NCBI GenBank assembly: GCA_030248225.1
Contig: JASANE010027972.1
Span: 1 to 64,000, forward strand
Length of the DNA stretch: 64,000 bases
Reading direction: 5' to 3'
Source of the DNA: Trileptium ribeirensis
Lineage: Eukaryota > Nematoda > Enoplea > Enoplida > Thoracostomopsidae
Part shown: positions 36,420 to 49,195 of the stretch, piece after piece
Layout of the letters: each line of letters opens with the position of its first letter
Position numbering within the stretch: position 1 is the stretch's first letter
The notes under the pieces: generated by a model
Told to the model about the DNA's origin: nothing
Databases searched by the model: none
The model's input: only the letters and a program-made list of their open reading frames with translations
Position numbers and translations under genes: made by a program

Positions 36420-37330
36420 CTTACCTGTACCGTCGTCAGGTGTAAAGAGGAAGCCCCACATCCCCTAACAGGTGCTCCAATCCGGCCGCAGGCCCCCACA
36501 CATAGGTGCCACACCCCAGCACCCCTCCCCCGTCCCCCGCTGACAGGCTGACATCCTTTCTGAGAACGAAGACCCACCTCTCAACACCACAGCTACCGTC
36601 CCTTGGACCTCGGGCCTCGAGCAGGTTCGGTTATGTATTTTATGGCCTAAGAGGTTTTCAGATATTTAAATTTAAATTACGGTGAAATTTTTAAATTTCA
36701 CAGGAAGTAAAACATTCCGGCAAATATCATAGGTATACGATAAATCTAGACATTTGAAAATTTCGCTAGAACTATGAATTTTGGCTGTCGTATACCAATT
36801 TCAGCTATAGCATTTAAAAATTTGTGGATACGTTCAAGCAACCTCAGATACGACAAAGCGGTCTCAGTTTCGCGTTTTCTATTATTTATACCTATATTGT
36901 TACAATTTCAATTAATATTAAGACTCTATATAGGAATGTAAAGAAGTTATAACTAAATACAAGCAAGTGCTTTACATATTTCTTACGATGTTTATAATGG
37001 AGTTCTATATATACATATGAAACCTCAATACACAAGTCGACAAAGTTGTTTTGCTATAAAAGGCAAATGTATTGGAAGTTTCATTATCTAGGTGTATCAT
37101 ACATGCTCTAAGGGGATGATATTCCCCCGGAGGCGTGGGATATCCACGCCCACTCGGCGGGAAGCGCCGTGCCTTCCTGCCAGCTTCTCAAACACCCGCT
37201 GGCGGCGCTCCAGGCGCAGAACAGATAGGCGCCGAAGGTGTTGCACCCTTCCCCCCTTGAGATGTAAAAGGTAGACCCTACCTTCACCGACACTCCGGCT
37301 ACCTCCCGATCCCTCCGAACTCAAGCATGT
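36420..37330. other. LDH intron 6, end; two GC-rich islands
   Basis: 36470-36610 (C-rich) and 37110-37325 (GC-rich, with CGGAGGCGTGGGATATCC) stand out from AT-rich surroundings. They read like decayed retroelement pieces. No recognisable protein. Confidence 0.4.
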
Positions 37331-37563
37331 ATATATGGCGTATGCCTATATTTGGATTTTCTAGTGGATTATGACTTGATCGTATAACGTAACTTAATTG
37401 TTTGAAAAAAGACTCGACACTAAATGAAATACCTCACTAGCTTCGGCATAATATTGCTGATACAGTCTCACAACATTTACAGTTCGGCTATGGTATGCTG
37501 TTACAAAGCCTTGAAAGCATGGATAAATTATATGCATAAAATTGTTCATACAAATACTTTTAG

Positions 37564-37687
37564 CGCGTCAGAAATAATCAAGTTGAAAGGTTACACAAGC
37601 TGGGCGATAGGACTTAGTTGCGCCGCAATCGTCCGTTCAATATTCAACAACACCCGAAACGTATTTGCGTTATCTGTAAATGTTGAA
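37564..37687 (+). CDS. LDH: L-lactate dehydrogenase exon 7
   Basis: 124 bases between CTTTTAG and GTAAGT. It reads ASEIIKLKGYTSWAIGLSCA then AIVRSIFNNTRNVFALSVNVE. It contains Thr246 (GYTSW), which lines the pyruvate pocket. Length equals the vertebrate exon as I recall it. Confidence 0.96.
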
Positions 37688-37859
37688 GTAAGTGGCAATC
37701 ATCACAAATCGCAACCCTTGTTTGCAAATATAAATTTTAATCCGGTCACCTGGAATGACCGCTCCAGGTGGGGTAAATTGTGCATGGTGAGAATATTGAG
37801 CTTATTTGCTCATCCCGACCACTTTACTCAAGCGAGACTAGGTTGCACTCACAATAGGG

Positions 37860-39240
37860 TGGGTATCGGGATATTTGCGACAACCAGGACTGTTAGGTAA
37901 GTCGGAACAGTTCGGTAAACAAGACAGTTGTTATAATAAGCCCAGCGGTAGAATCGGGCCGGTTCAGACATTTCGCATAAATAGTTGAGAATATCAGGAC
38001 AGTTGAGATAATCGTAGCAGTAAGAACATTCGGCGCAGATGAAATTAAGGTGGCAGTTCGGAGAGATGTAGGGCGCTCGAAACAAATAGGACAACCGCCC
38101 TAGCTCCAAAATTGGAAAGATATAACACTCAAGACAATTAGCCCAATTGCGAAATTTGAGACATCGTAAAGAGTAGAGCCAACCAGAACATTTAGTACAA
38201 TGGGGCGATTTGGGACAGTCGGGAGAGTTTAACGCAATCTAATCAGTAGGGACGATCCCACAATTGCGCCAATATTGACAGTAAGTACAATCGAAATAAC
38301 TAGGCCCAGTTGAGACATTACGGTTCTGGTTAGTTAGGAAAATTTGGAAACTTGGGTCGGTCGTACCAGTTGCAGAGATTAGAACATATAGCACAGTCGG
38401 GACTGTTCGGGCAATCATGTCAACTGAGAAAGTTTTGAAATTCCGAAGAGTTTGGACAATCAGGAGGGTTCTAGATATTGAAGCTAGTGAAACAACCGAA
38501 ACAATTATAGCAATTTGGCGAGTTGGGAAAATCGACATATTTGGGATTACCGTGCTATTTGGGCAATCAGCAATGATATTACGATCGAGCTATTTAGGGT
38601 AATAAGGGCAGTTAGGAAGGTGTGTGGATTGTGACAATTGTAGAATCCGGTGCATATAGAACAATTAGGTCTGTTAGGACGATTCCGCAAGTCTACCGTT
38701 GGGAGTTACAGCAATGCGAACAATTGGAACATTCTAGATAATAGGTACAATTGACACTGTTGGGACATGCAGCACAGTTAGAACAATCGGGTTAATTAGG
38801 ACAATCAGCATAAATGGGACGACCGCGCCAGTTTAGGCAACCAAGATAGATAGGATGATCAGCAAATTCCGACAATAAGGACATTTAGGGCCTTCAGGAC
38901 GGTTAGCTTAATCAGAATAGTAACAAAATCGAACCAGTTGGAAAAGTGGCGACGTTAGGTCAATGGGGATATTTATTAAGACAAAAAGACCAATTGGGAC
39001 GATCACACCAGTTAGAACCATCGGGCCGGTCTTACAGATAAGATAGTCCGGCCAGTTGGAATACGTGGATCATTTTGGTCAATATCATTACCTAGGACAA
39101 TTGGGTAAATTGAACCAATCGTGCCTTATTGGATTAAACGCAGCAGCTAGACCTGTCAAACCAGTTAGGAAAATAGACAAGATAGCAACAATAATACGGT
39201 CATACCAGTTCGCGATATATACTCACGACACTTGAGTCAA
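37860..39240 (+). repeat. Degenerate short repeat field (GGACAATTGG-like)
   Basis: About 1.4 kb built from loosely repeated words such as GGACAGTTGGG, GGACAATCGG, AGAACATT and GGACGATC, roughly every 9-10 or 18-20 bases. No two stretches are identical, so it is an old or fast-mutating minisatellite-like field. It fills most of LDH intron 7. Confidence 0.8.
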
Positions 39241-39523
39241 TCGGGATTGTTGGTACGGACGTCCCGACATAACAGTACAATTCATGTATTGTATAATAGT
39301 ATAAATGTTTTTTGCTGCGACGTTAAATATACAAAATCGAATTGCAAAAATTTTCCCATCGACCGTTATGGGTTGCAAAACGGAGGCGACCATGCTTCCT
39401 TAACTAATAACTAAAACATATATATAATATATCAATAGTTATGATATATAACTAAAAGCCCGATATATATTATATATTATTTAATATAACGTGACATTAT
39501 GGATTAATTTTTAAAATTTATAG

Positions 39524-39688
39524 GGAATGCATGGAATTGACAAAGAAATATATCTATCGCTTCCAGCGGTATTGGGTGCAACTGGTGTGACACATATTAT
39601 TCGCCAAAAACTTAACGAAAGTGAACGATCGCAGCTTCAGCGCTCGGCCAACATACTTTTCGAAGTCAAAGAAAATATTCGACTATAA
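39524..39688 (+). CDS. LDH: L-lactate dehydrogenase exon 8 (C-terminus)
   Basis: 55 codons including TAA, after TTTATAG. It reads GMHGIDKEIYLSLPAVLGAT then GVTHIIRQKLNESERSQLQR and ends ENIRL. This is the last strand and the long C-terminal helix of the subunit. Phase 0 with exon 7. Confidence 0.96.
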   Translation, partial: GMHGIDKEIYLSLPAVLGATGVTHIIRQKLNESERSQLQRSANILFEVKENIRL

Positions 39689-39728
39689 CCACAAAACATT
39701 TATAGCACCTTGATTATACGGAAGCTAT

Positions 39729-39734
39729 ATTAAA
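39729..39734 (+). terminator. Possible LDH poly(A) signal (ATTAAA)
   Basis: A variant poly(A) hexamer 41 bases after the LDH stop. No canonical AATAAA is closer. Confidence 0.45.
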
Positions 39735-42339
39735 ATACGAGTATTTATACTTATGTACTAGTGCATGATTAAACTTAGCTGCGCCTCCTACCATCTTTTT
39801 TGACACTATGTAAAAACGCCGTTAGAGCACAAAACAGCCAGTATAAAAGCCAATTACAAATTAAAAAATTTCCATTCGCAAACGCAGGGCGATTGATTTC
39901 AAAACGGGGTAATTTCTGTTCGTTAGTACAATGCGCTTATTTGCTGTTTGTCCACGAATTCATTTCTCAACGCACAACGTGGCAACTGGCATTCACGATT
40001 TTCGGTTATGCAATCACATTTCGTTTTATTAATGATTATATATATACGGGTAGTTCGCGAACATTACATGTGTTGAGCAGCTTTTGAAACGACAAACGTG
40101 AAAATTTTCGTTCGATATTAAAATAAAAATTTTCCAGCGCAATGTCATACGGTCACAAATAGGTTACTTAACGCTCTTAAGTAATCGTTAATGGGGCAAT
40201 TTGTTGTTTCTTCACGTTTTGAACGCGTTGCCCAAAACGCCAATTTTATGGTCTCTTTGATGTTGACTAATGGGTGGTACGTCGAACAAGCGATCGTCAA
40301 TTGCTAATGCCAGAAGGGGATGGTAGAAGGGTGCACGTTAAGTTTACCCATGCATAATATTAACACATTTCCATTTTCATTTGTCTAATGACCTAAAGCG
40401 AGCCAGCTGCGGTGTGTAAGGTCATGAAACAGAAACAGAGCGGCTTTATAATCGATGATTACCGAAATTTCAAACTGGTGTTTCTTTGCGGACTTAAAAG
40501 CTCCGTAAGGACAATAATCAACCAGCAATTCATTACGAATAATACCTATTGCAGCCATAATTGATCAGCACAACATAAAAACAATCGAACCGCTTTTGTA
40601 TTACAGCAACCTAAAGTGCTAGACGTATATCACTTAAAACATTTAGATTCCGCAACTTCTAGACTCTTTACAAACCTCTACATAGAACTAAAATTGAAAA
40701 AAAACGATTAAAAGTTGTCGCTTTTACAGCAAGGTTTGTTTTCTCCGTTTGTGGCAACCCCTGTAACATAGAAAACGCCCCAGTGAATGCATTCTAGGCA
40801 ACAACGACTGATACTAACAGTCCAAATTTTAGCACCTGGGAATGAATTAGGCTATATCTATGGTTTAAGTTGAGTAGTGCAAAGTAAACCGTAACCTGTA
40901 CTGCATTTTAGGCACCTCGCTATATAGCACTTACGCTTTTTGGTCAATTCCATCTCTGCGATGTCATACTGTAGTAATTTATATCTAGTTCGTGATATAT
41001 ATATTGTATATAAATATATATTTATATACAATCGTGTCCTGTTAAATAAACCATTTGAAAATTTGGTTCGTGTTCTTTACCGGAAGCACATTACCCTGCT
41101 CTTGCCAGAATAGTATAGATTGGAACCAACTCCAATGCCGGACAACTCCAGAACTTTAGTGCTGTCTAGAATCGCTGTTCATAATGTCCTTGACAACTCT
41201 ATAAAACAGCAAAATCTTTAAAATCGGAAAACCTGAAAAACAGTAAAATTTGTACGATATCCTTAAAAATATGGATGCATGTCGCCCTTTAAGGCTTCCT
41301 CATTGCCCAAGAAAATTATTTAAGAGTGCTCAAAACTGACCTAGCTGGTAAGCCTGTCGCAGCTTTCTCATTTGGCCTGGATGTATGAGCCATCCCGAAC
41401 GTTCCTACTGTATAGCAGACGTGAGAATTGCGGCCACCGATTACATCCAAGACGGTCCGAAACGTTGCAGCTCCTAGACGGACATGCCCAGATTTTTAGC
41501 GCGCTGGCCGGGTTAAAAAATTTCAAACTTTTCTCATCTGGTTTATCTAGAAACTATAAAAGTACTTTTATATTGTGGTCTTTTGAGATATTAAACCAGT
41601 CCTGTCAGGCCGACCAGACCGTTCTTGAAAAAGCATAGGCACCTCGGCAACATTTCGGTCCGAGAATTATAGCGTCAAACCATGCAATTCTTGTTTTTGT
41701 GATGCATGTTTTGTTGTGTACGGTATCGCAGTACACTGTAGCTAATCAATATAGCTTTATAATTTCAAAAATGAGCTAAATATATAGTATGGCATATAGT
41801 AATAAGGGATACTGTTTTTCTGTAAGTGCTGATATTGGGGACAACTATTCAGTATGCGTAATGATGAATGTATTAGATCGCGCTAAAAATTATAGTCTTA
41901 GAGCTCTGACCGGCGCGGTGCGGGTGCGGCAGCATTGGCGCCGCAAAAAGCACTTATGGATTCGGCGCCTCCAGGCGGAAAGTCGGGTGAACTATCAGGG
42001 GTAGGGTACCAGGACTCTCTCGAGGGGGAGTCTGGACATCAGCGGGTAAACTCTGCCCCATATAAGCATGCATAACTCACTGAAGAGCACGTCAACCTTC
42101 AGCTTTGCTGCGTTACCGTCTACCATGTCTAACTATGTGCTCTCTCCATCCACGTTTTTAAACTAGTAACTGTATCGATATTGTAGAGCGTAGTGAAGCA
42201 TAGGTACACCTATGCCTTTTGCGTGCACAGCCAATGAATCAGCTCTCAGTAGCATACGTCGATGTTATATGTGAATATCACAAAATACCGCACAAGTTAG
42301 AATAAAAGTAACACCAGCAATAAGTTTCCCATGGCTATA
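39735..42339. other. Intergenic DNA between LDH and RPL10; no gene seen
   Basis: AT-rich with an AT palindrome at 40990-41035 and a GC-rich patch at 41905-42060 (GGCGCGGTGCGGGTGCGGC). No ORF with recognisable content. Confidence 0.5.
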
Positions 42340-42890
42340 AGCGTCACAAGACGTCACAATAAAATTAGGAATTTTGAGCGGAGAAGCGGCGCCACGCACT
42401 AGTACCCATGTGTCGCTGAGCAAAACTAACACCATCAATGAATTTCCCGTGCCCAAAAAACCCCAAGTGAAACTTTTCAGCAGACCAGGACGTCAGAAAA
42501 ATCTACGAATTTTGGGTCGACGAGCCACCAGGGTGCCATGCCTCAAAACACATAACCGCGGCCATACTCGAAAAACAAAAAGAGGCATCGACATTTCAAA
42601 TTTTACTATGAAATAAAACCAATCAGAGTAAAATACTCGGAAGTTGAAATAAAAATAACCTTGCTTCCGTGAAAGGTACTAAAAACCCTCATTTTGACCT
42701 CTGACCCCGGAAACAGACCTCAAATAAAAACACTGGAGATGTACACGGTAACCGATTTTGCCGGTTCGACTGAGCCGAAGATCAGAAAATCGCTTAAGTC
42801 GTTCCCGAGCTATGACGGATCACAAACACAGACAAAATTTAAAAGCTTTCGCTCGTGCAACACACAATCTCCCTACGTTACACTACGTTC
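42340..42890 (+). repeat. Dispersed repeat family, third copy
   Basis: Collinear with 9820-10600: CCCAAGTGAAACTTTTCAGC, GGACGTCAGA, CCAATCAGAGTAAAATA, AAAATAACCTTGCTT, TCGTTCCCGAGCTATG and CTTTCGC(T/A)CGTGCAACACAC. More diverged than the two palindrome copies are from each other. Confidence 0.72.
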
Positions 42891-43109
42891 TGTCTGCTGA
42901 CTTAGACTCAACGCATAATCCTGGAACGCAAAAGATATGCTATACCTATGTTATACACTACCAAAATAAGGCTCCACAGTATGTTGGGCATTATTTTCAG
43001 CATTATGTAACAATGTCCATGCTCTCTGTAAGGTTCGATAATAGCAACTATGTTAGATTGCAAAGTAAAATTGCGAACATGCGATTCACGTGACCCCATT
43101 ACCTCTACG

Positions 43110-43360
43110 GTTTGTACAATATATCCTGGCGCGCCGAGGTGTCAGGAGGGTAGCCGGGGTCGGCTGGTGGGAGGTCGTCTCAGGCAGCAAACGCTTCCAG
43201 GTGATGCTGAAATCTCCCACTCTCCCGAGGACCTCCTTCATTTTGCTCCATTTTTGCTAAAATTTAGCGCGCCGCGGGTTGCGACACACCTGGGGAGTTT
43301 CCTCAGGTTCTACACCAGGGTCTCGGGGGTGGGAGGGTCCCCTGAACCCCTGCTTCAGCA
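43110..43360. other. GC-rich island near the RPL10 3' end
   Basis: About 250 bases with GGCGCGCC and GCGCGCCGCGGG words in AT-rich surroundings. Function unknown; possible retroelement fragment. Confidence 0.35.
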
Positions 43361-44435
43361 CGTATGGTTCTGTACGTATTCCGTCGTATGCGGTTGTATC
43401 ATATCAATTGGTGCTGGGAAGAGATTTCGACAGCATTATACAACATAAAAATGACACTACCTTTGGTTTGAGACCATCAAAAATGAAATTGAGCATCTGG
43501 ACTTTGAATTCCATGACATCTCAGCGATTTTTGGGCTGTGAATAGCCCCCTTTTTCGCGAAATACGATATACCATACGAGCCGAAGACTGAGAAGAGTCG
43601 AATGGCGTCAAAATGAGCGAAACCGGTTCAAGGGTTAGACTCCATGAAAATCTAAGCATAAATTTTAGCCTAAGTCGTTAATCCACGAACCAATTTTGCT
43701 CATTTTTACCCTTTTTAAAAACAGCCCGCTAACCCCTTTCCGCTGAATAATGAATAATTATGAGTTTCGTACAATGCTCAAGAAACGTTTATCGAGGCGG
43801 CGAATTGAAATCTTATCGGTTCGATGAGACTGGTATTTTAGCCACCAGGTTATTTGGCAGCTGTTGCTCGGTTCTTTAAGGAATCACACAACGAGTGGGG
43901 CCAACGATCGTGCAAACCTACGCGGCAAGACTAGCTCAGATCACGCATCGCATCACAATGCACGCTGCCATATATACACGTGTAAAACTATATGGGAAAG
44001 CGGTTAAAGATTGGCATACAAATTAAATGTATTTGTCACACGTCATTTTCAGTTCCGAAGCTACTCGAGCGGTTTAGTTCATGATCATGGTCACATTGGG
44101 ACAGTGCAAGCTTTTAGCGACTGCACGGCGAAATATTAAGGTGACTTACGAATGACTGACAGACAACAAATTCTGGAGCAAATAGCCGCAGCTACTCTAT
44201 AGAAGCTCCGATTGTTTAGCAAACTCCGTTTCAACTATCTCGTGGCAATGCCGATATCTGTTAGATGTTGCCAACAAATCCAGTCAAAAATATTTCCAAC
44301 AAGCGGACTTCCTATCAACTCTGATATAATTAAATCTTTTTCAATTTAAAACTTTAATTTCTCAACAATAACATTTAATTACCACAGTAAACAAAACGTA
44401 CATCATGCTAATTAATTAAGGTCTAATCGTTATTC

Positions 44436-44681
44436 TTAAACAGGATTTTGAACCCAACGAGTAAGAGGTCCGTGACCACTGATATATTTTGCGTTAACTC
44501 CATCGGGAACGAGGCGACCATTTTGCCTCATTTCTTGATAACTTTCTTTCGAAAATTTCGTAAAACCCCATTTATCCGAAACCAAGATGTGTTGCCGGCC
44601 TGGATACTTGAATTTTGCTCGCCGGAAGGCTTCTACCATTGCAGGTTCATGCTGCACACGACCTCTAACCGACATGATGAC
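44436..44681 (-). CDS. RPL10: Ribosomal protein L10 (uL16), last coding exon
   Basis: 246 bases after acceptor TTTTAG, ending TAA. It reads [40 protein letters not shown] and ends [11 protein letters not shown]. 81 residues, which with 133 from the first exon gives 214, the usual animal length. uL16 sits at the tRNA-entry side of the large subunit. Phase 0 junction after GQ. Confidence 0.97.
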   Translation of the reverse strand, partial: VIMSVRGRVQHEPAMVEAFRRAKFKYPGRQHILVSDKWGFTKFSKESYQEMRQNGRLVPDGVNAKYISGHGPLTRWVQNPV

Positions 44682-45437
44682 CTAAAATAAAATCTTTATT
44701 CATTAATATCGCGATTTGGTGACACGGTTAACATATGCTGCTTTATGGAGTTATATTCGCTGGAGGAGGCACTCACAAGCAAGTAATAATCGCAATCAAT
44801 CTACAGACGGTGTCACATAATTTTTCTTCATTCGTAAACGGCAAATGAAACAACTTTCAAATGGATTCAGATCTGGCATAACTGAACTAGCATGAGTTTA
44901 CTTAAGCTATATTTTGAAGCTACTACATCCTGTATCTTTGTCTGTTTATCCCAGTTTTTTATTCGTTCATATTTCCGAACAAGTTGTGAGATTTTCTTAG
45001 ATTTTATTCTGTCCGCATGGCAATAAGATGAATATCTTTGCCCGCTTCTGTCGATTGAAATATGATAAGAACCACCACAATATATCTAAAGATACGACCG
45101 CAAAACCGACTCTTATATACTTCAGTTTTGTACTATATTTCGTATAGCAGCCTACTATATTTGAGCCTACAATAATATTTTTGAGTTTTAGGTAACGTTT
45201 AAATTATATCTTTGAGTCATCACACTGTATAGTTTAAGAAATATGAAATGATTGCAATGCAGACAAATCCAAAAGTAGCATTTTGGGATTTCCGCAATTT
45301 TAGATAAAAACGTCATAAATCTGCGAACATGCACCGACCAGATTTCGGCTGTTTGTTGTTTTGTTAGCTGACAGGCAGTACTATCCGCGGTGTATTAGTT
45401 TCAATTTAGTTTTAAGTTCATCTAGACTAAAGTTCAC

Positions 45438-45703
45438 GGGGTGGTCGCGTGGCCGTGGGGTTAGAGCGCTTGCTTCCTAATCGTGAAGTCAGAAGTTCGA
45501 ATCCACTGGTCGCGCTAATCTCCTTGGGCAAGGGACTCAGCCACAATTGCTTCGTAATACCTATGCGTTAAACAGATACTAGACTTTGGTCTAGGCGGAT
45601 AAGATGATGGGTGGTGTAATGGGCAATCATCATGGCCAGCCTACACACAATGCTTCGGCATAATAACCCGGATTGTTACCTAGTGCCAATTGCATGTTTA
45701 TCC
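45438..45703 (+). mobile_element. tRNA-derived SINE (third copy)
   Basis: Same head and body as 4283-4540. A-box region GTGGCCGTGGGGTTAGAGC is degenerate, B box GTTCGAATCC at 45495-45504. The body shares GGTCTAGGCGGATAAGATGA and the CAATTGCATGTTTATCC end. No minisatellite tail here. Confidence 0.88.
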
Positions 45704-46340
45704 GTTTATCCGACAGTTCATGGTCGAATCTAAGCTCCTCAGAAATAAAACCCAAAAAATTGACGCGGCCATATTATGTTGTGATGTTTGGACCAAACCA
45801 AGCTTCACTGGACGAAGGTTGAAATTTAGCAGGATTTTTGAAGTCGCTCAGCGTGTGCCAACACAACACAAATGTCGAAATCCCAAAATTGTAATTCCAA
45901 TTCTGTGATTTGCTCATTTCAAACTGTAATATCCGTAAATGAGGAACGGACTGTCCACTTTGACGAACGTTTTGTTTTCTTAGTTCAGGAGAGGTAGTGC
46001 TTCCCTACCGTTAGAAAGTTGTGAGGGTTCAAATAACATTGATAGGAACAGCTTAGAGCGACAGCCCCCCGACATAGGCTTAGTGTATGACCCATATAAA
46101 GACCTTAGCTTAGGCTTATTATACCCAGAACGGCATGGCCTAAATCTTATTTCTGCCCCTCAGGGTTACTTGGGCCCTCATAATTTTCTAACGGTGGGAT
46201 AGATTTCAATAAATTACACACCAGCCGAGTCGAACGGTGCCCAACATGACCATATTCCGAAGAAACAATTTTTTGGTTCCAAGGGGGGCCATCGGGACCT
46301 CAAAAAATCGAAAATAATTTTTTGTCAGGGATGTAGGTAA

Positions 46341-46721
46341 CTGGCCTGTCCACAGCCCTCCGAAAAGTGGGGGGAATTTCGGGGGCCCCATGTTCATTCT
46401 CGGGGGAAATTCCAAAGTGGGGGGGGGGGGATAAATTTTGCTTAAAAATACAAAATATTTCCATATTTTCATGCATTTTTACTACTGTGAACGTACTTGC
46501 AAGCTAAAAAACAATATTTTAGCATTATAAATAGTGGTAATTAATGTTTAAAAAACAATTTGCAAACAAAGAACATAAATTTTCAGACATAAAAAATTTT
46601 TGGAATTATTTGAACACGGGGGGTTTCGGACGAGTGGGGGGGGGCGGACATGGGGGAAAATCTCACGAACATGGGGGATTTAGAAAGTGGGGGCCCCCCA
46701 CCCCCACTGTGGACAGGCCAG
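46341..46721. mobile_element. Non-autonomous TIR element with 5-base target duplication (copy 1)
   Basis: The ends CTGGCCTGTCCACAG and CTGTGGACAGGCCAG are perfect inverted repeats, flanked on both sides by GGTAA (46336-46340 and 46722-46726). G-rich subterminal parts (runs of 5-12 G) are followed by an AT-rich core. The copy at 61834-62188 shares the core and also has a 5-base duplication. Superfamily not identified. Confidence 0.9.
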
Positions 46722-47310
46722 GGTAAGATGGGTATTTTCTAAACCTGTTCATCGAGCTGAATCGATTGGTACCAAAATTTTATCTGTACCTTCAAAACTG
46801 ACGAAATCCCGGCTCGGGGAATAACTGAAAAACCCTTTAGGTTTACGTCGAGTTAGGCACAGCTGAAGGAGTTCTCTCGCCATAGTCGTCAGAAATTAGT
46901 CGCATAGTTATACGATCACGTCTGGTATAAACCAGACAACTCCGCAGGACGAACTATGTTAATATAGAAATATTTTTAAATATTTCACTTTAGCCACAAC
47001 ACAGAAACTTAACATTGAGTAATTCTGCTCATTTCAACCTACAATGTCCATGACTAGAAATGTCTTGTCGGAAAGTACTATACTACGTGAACCAGAAAAA
47101 GTTTACCGGACTGTCTTGGGATGAAGAACACTAAATGGGTTTTAATCTTAATTGATAATAATGATCTTGGTTATAAATGGCAGTGTGCAGTTGACAAACG
47201 CACCAATATTTTTAAGCTGCACTAAGTGCCTCAACACAGATCTAAAAGTGGCTAAAAAGAAATGAGAGGTTTTGCCAATTTCACAGTCACAGGTATTTTA
47301 TTTCAATTCT

Positions 47311-48743
47311 AGGCGCCTCGGTTAGCGAATTCCCAACTACCGCGAAAATTCAACTTTAAATACTGCTAATTAAAAAAATCAAACATGCGAACAAAAAACA
47401 AAATATATTTGTGTTTAAAAGCCTCGCTATGTAACAAGAAACATTATGTTAACTGCCAGAAGATATAACACATAAAATACATGGAGGAAATTTATTTGCG
47501 TCGTCGACGTCACACCTTCAGCTTTATAAATAGCTAAAAGTAGTAAAAAGCACAGCTAGCGTACAATATCTTTTCTTCAAAATAGTGTGTTTAGTTTTCG
47601 CCTGTCTATAAAACTGTGCTCTCTTAAAATTTGTATGATGACCATTTGAAACAGTTATTGTGTGATATTATTTCGCTACAATTTGTATAAAAATTAACAC
47701 AAATACGGGCATTTGTATGGCGAACAAATCCTACATGAATTGTGTACCACTTTGTACATTATGTATGATTATGTCAACATAAATTGTAAGAAATTGACCA
47801 CAATAAATGTATGACACATTTTACATAATTTGTATGAATTGTAAGACAGAATATGTATGATTATTTACATATCCTTTGTATGAATTTACACATAAGAATT
47901 GTATGACTTGTTACACATTGTTTTGTATGAAATTCCATACAGCATATGTATGATAAATCGTACTTGATTTGCATGAAATTGCATACAAAAAATGTATGAT
48001 TATTTGCACATAATTTGTATAAAATTTCAGATAATAAATGTATGTTTTGTAGCACATAATTTTTCTAAGCTATACAAGGCAGATATATCATAAAATTAAA
48101 AATTAATACAAAAATAGTAGTTAACTATAAATATTCATACATTAGGTGTATCTTATTTCATACAAATATTTATGAAAATTCACACATTAGATATATCATA
48201 TTTAATACAAAAATGTGTGAAAATTCATACTTTAAATATATGTAATCTCATACAAATCAACATAAAATTTCATACAATACATATATTATTTTTCATACAA
48301 ATGTATATTAAAATTCATACATTGTATATGTTGCATTTCATACAATTAATATTCAAATTAATACAATGCAGGTATGGTATTTGATACAAATATATATGAA
48401 GCTTTGTACATTATGTTGTATATGTCATACTATAAAGTCATAAATTTCTGTCAATTACAATTGTATTTTTTATACAAGCGTATCGAAAAATTCATACAAA
48501 CGAGAAAACTCCTTTATGAAATTCCATACAAAATTGTTTTGATATCCATACTTTACAAATGTATGAACTGCCGCACTAAAAATGTGTTACACAGTGTATG
48601 TAAACCAGACCACACAAATAATGTATGACACTGTACACATATATGTATGACATATAATGCTAATTTTTAAGAGTGTGGATTTGGTATAAAAATTACACAT
48701 TTTCTACAATTTCGTGCACTAAGGGCCCAAAGAAAGTGGGGAA
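47311..48743. mobile_element. Family A element with a mirrored tandem array inside
   Basis: Starts GGCGCCTCGGTTAGC then TTCCCAACTACCGC and ends GTGCACTAAGGGCCC, collinear with 29010-29390. The extra kilobase (47630-48640) is an array: GTATGA words every 25-30 bases in the left half (47630-48040) and their reverse complement TCATAC in the right half (48130-48550). The halves can fold on one another. Confidence 0.75.
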
Positions 48744-48952
48744 AACAACGATGAATAGTGCATTGAATTTGAAACAATTTGTCGGTATCGTCGAATAGAA
48801 GGTCGGTATCCACTCTGCCAAAGGTTAGATTATATATGCACTGATTTTATCCTGTCGAAAATATCAGTTCGACTTTGAACAAATGCACATTGTAAGAGCA
48901 TGGTGTCAGCCTGCTCTCAGACTTCTCAGTCAGCCCTGTCCCGATTCCAAAA

Positions 48953-49195
48953 TGTCAGCTAAGCCTAATACAAAGTCGGTCAAAAACTGAGAGTGTCAGC
49001 AAAGCATAGTACAAAGTCGGTCAAAAACTGAGAGTGTCAGCAAAGCATAGTACAAAGTCGGCCAAAAAACTGAGTGTCAGCAAAGCATAGCACAAAGTCG
49101 GTCAAAAATTGAGAGTGTCAGCAAAGCATAGTACAAAGCCGGGCAAAAACTGAGTGTCAGATAAGCATAGTACAAAGTCGGTCAAAAACTGACTC
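48953..49195 (+). repeat. 39-base tandem repeat, about six units
   Basis: Units read GAGTGTCAGCAAAGCATAGT followed by ACAAAGTCGGTCAAAAACT, with small changes and 2-3 base deletions. Lies in the RPL10 intron. Confidence 0.93.

Larger units (their letters stand above)
8375..39688 (+). other. LDH: Right-hand LDH locus (exons 1-8 over 31 kb)
   Basis: Coding exons in order: 8375-8519 (broken), 9532-9649, 12848-12957 (frameshift), 19095-19157, 22991-23164, 24580-24697 or 27912-28029, 37564-37687, 39524-39688. With intact exons 1 and 3 from the left copy the lengths add to 335 codons, normal for LDH. All phases agree. Key residues in family numbering are present: Gln102, Arg109, Asn140 (ASNP), Asp168 and Arg171 (LDSARLR), His195 (GEHGDSS), Thr246 (GYTSWAIGL). 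These make it a true LDH and not a malate dehydrogenase. Introns are loaded with transposable elements and tandem arrays. Confidence 0.93.
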
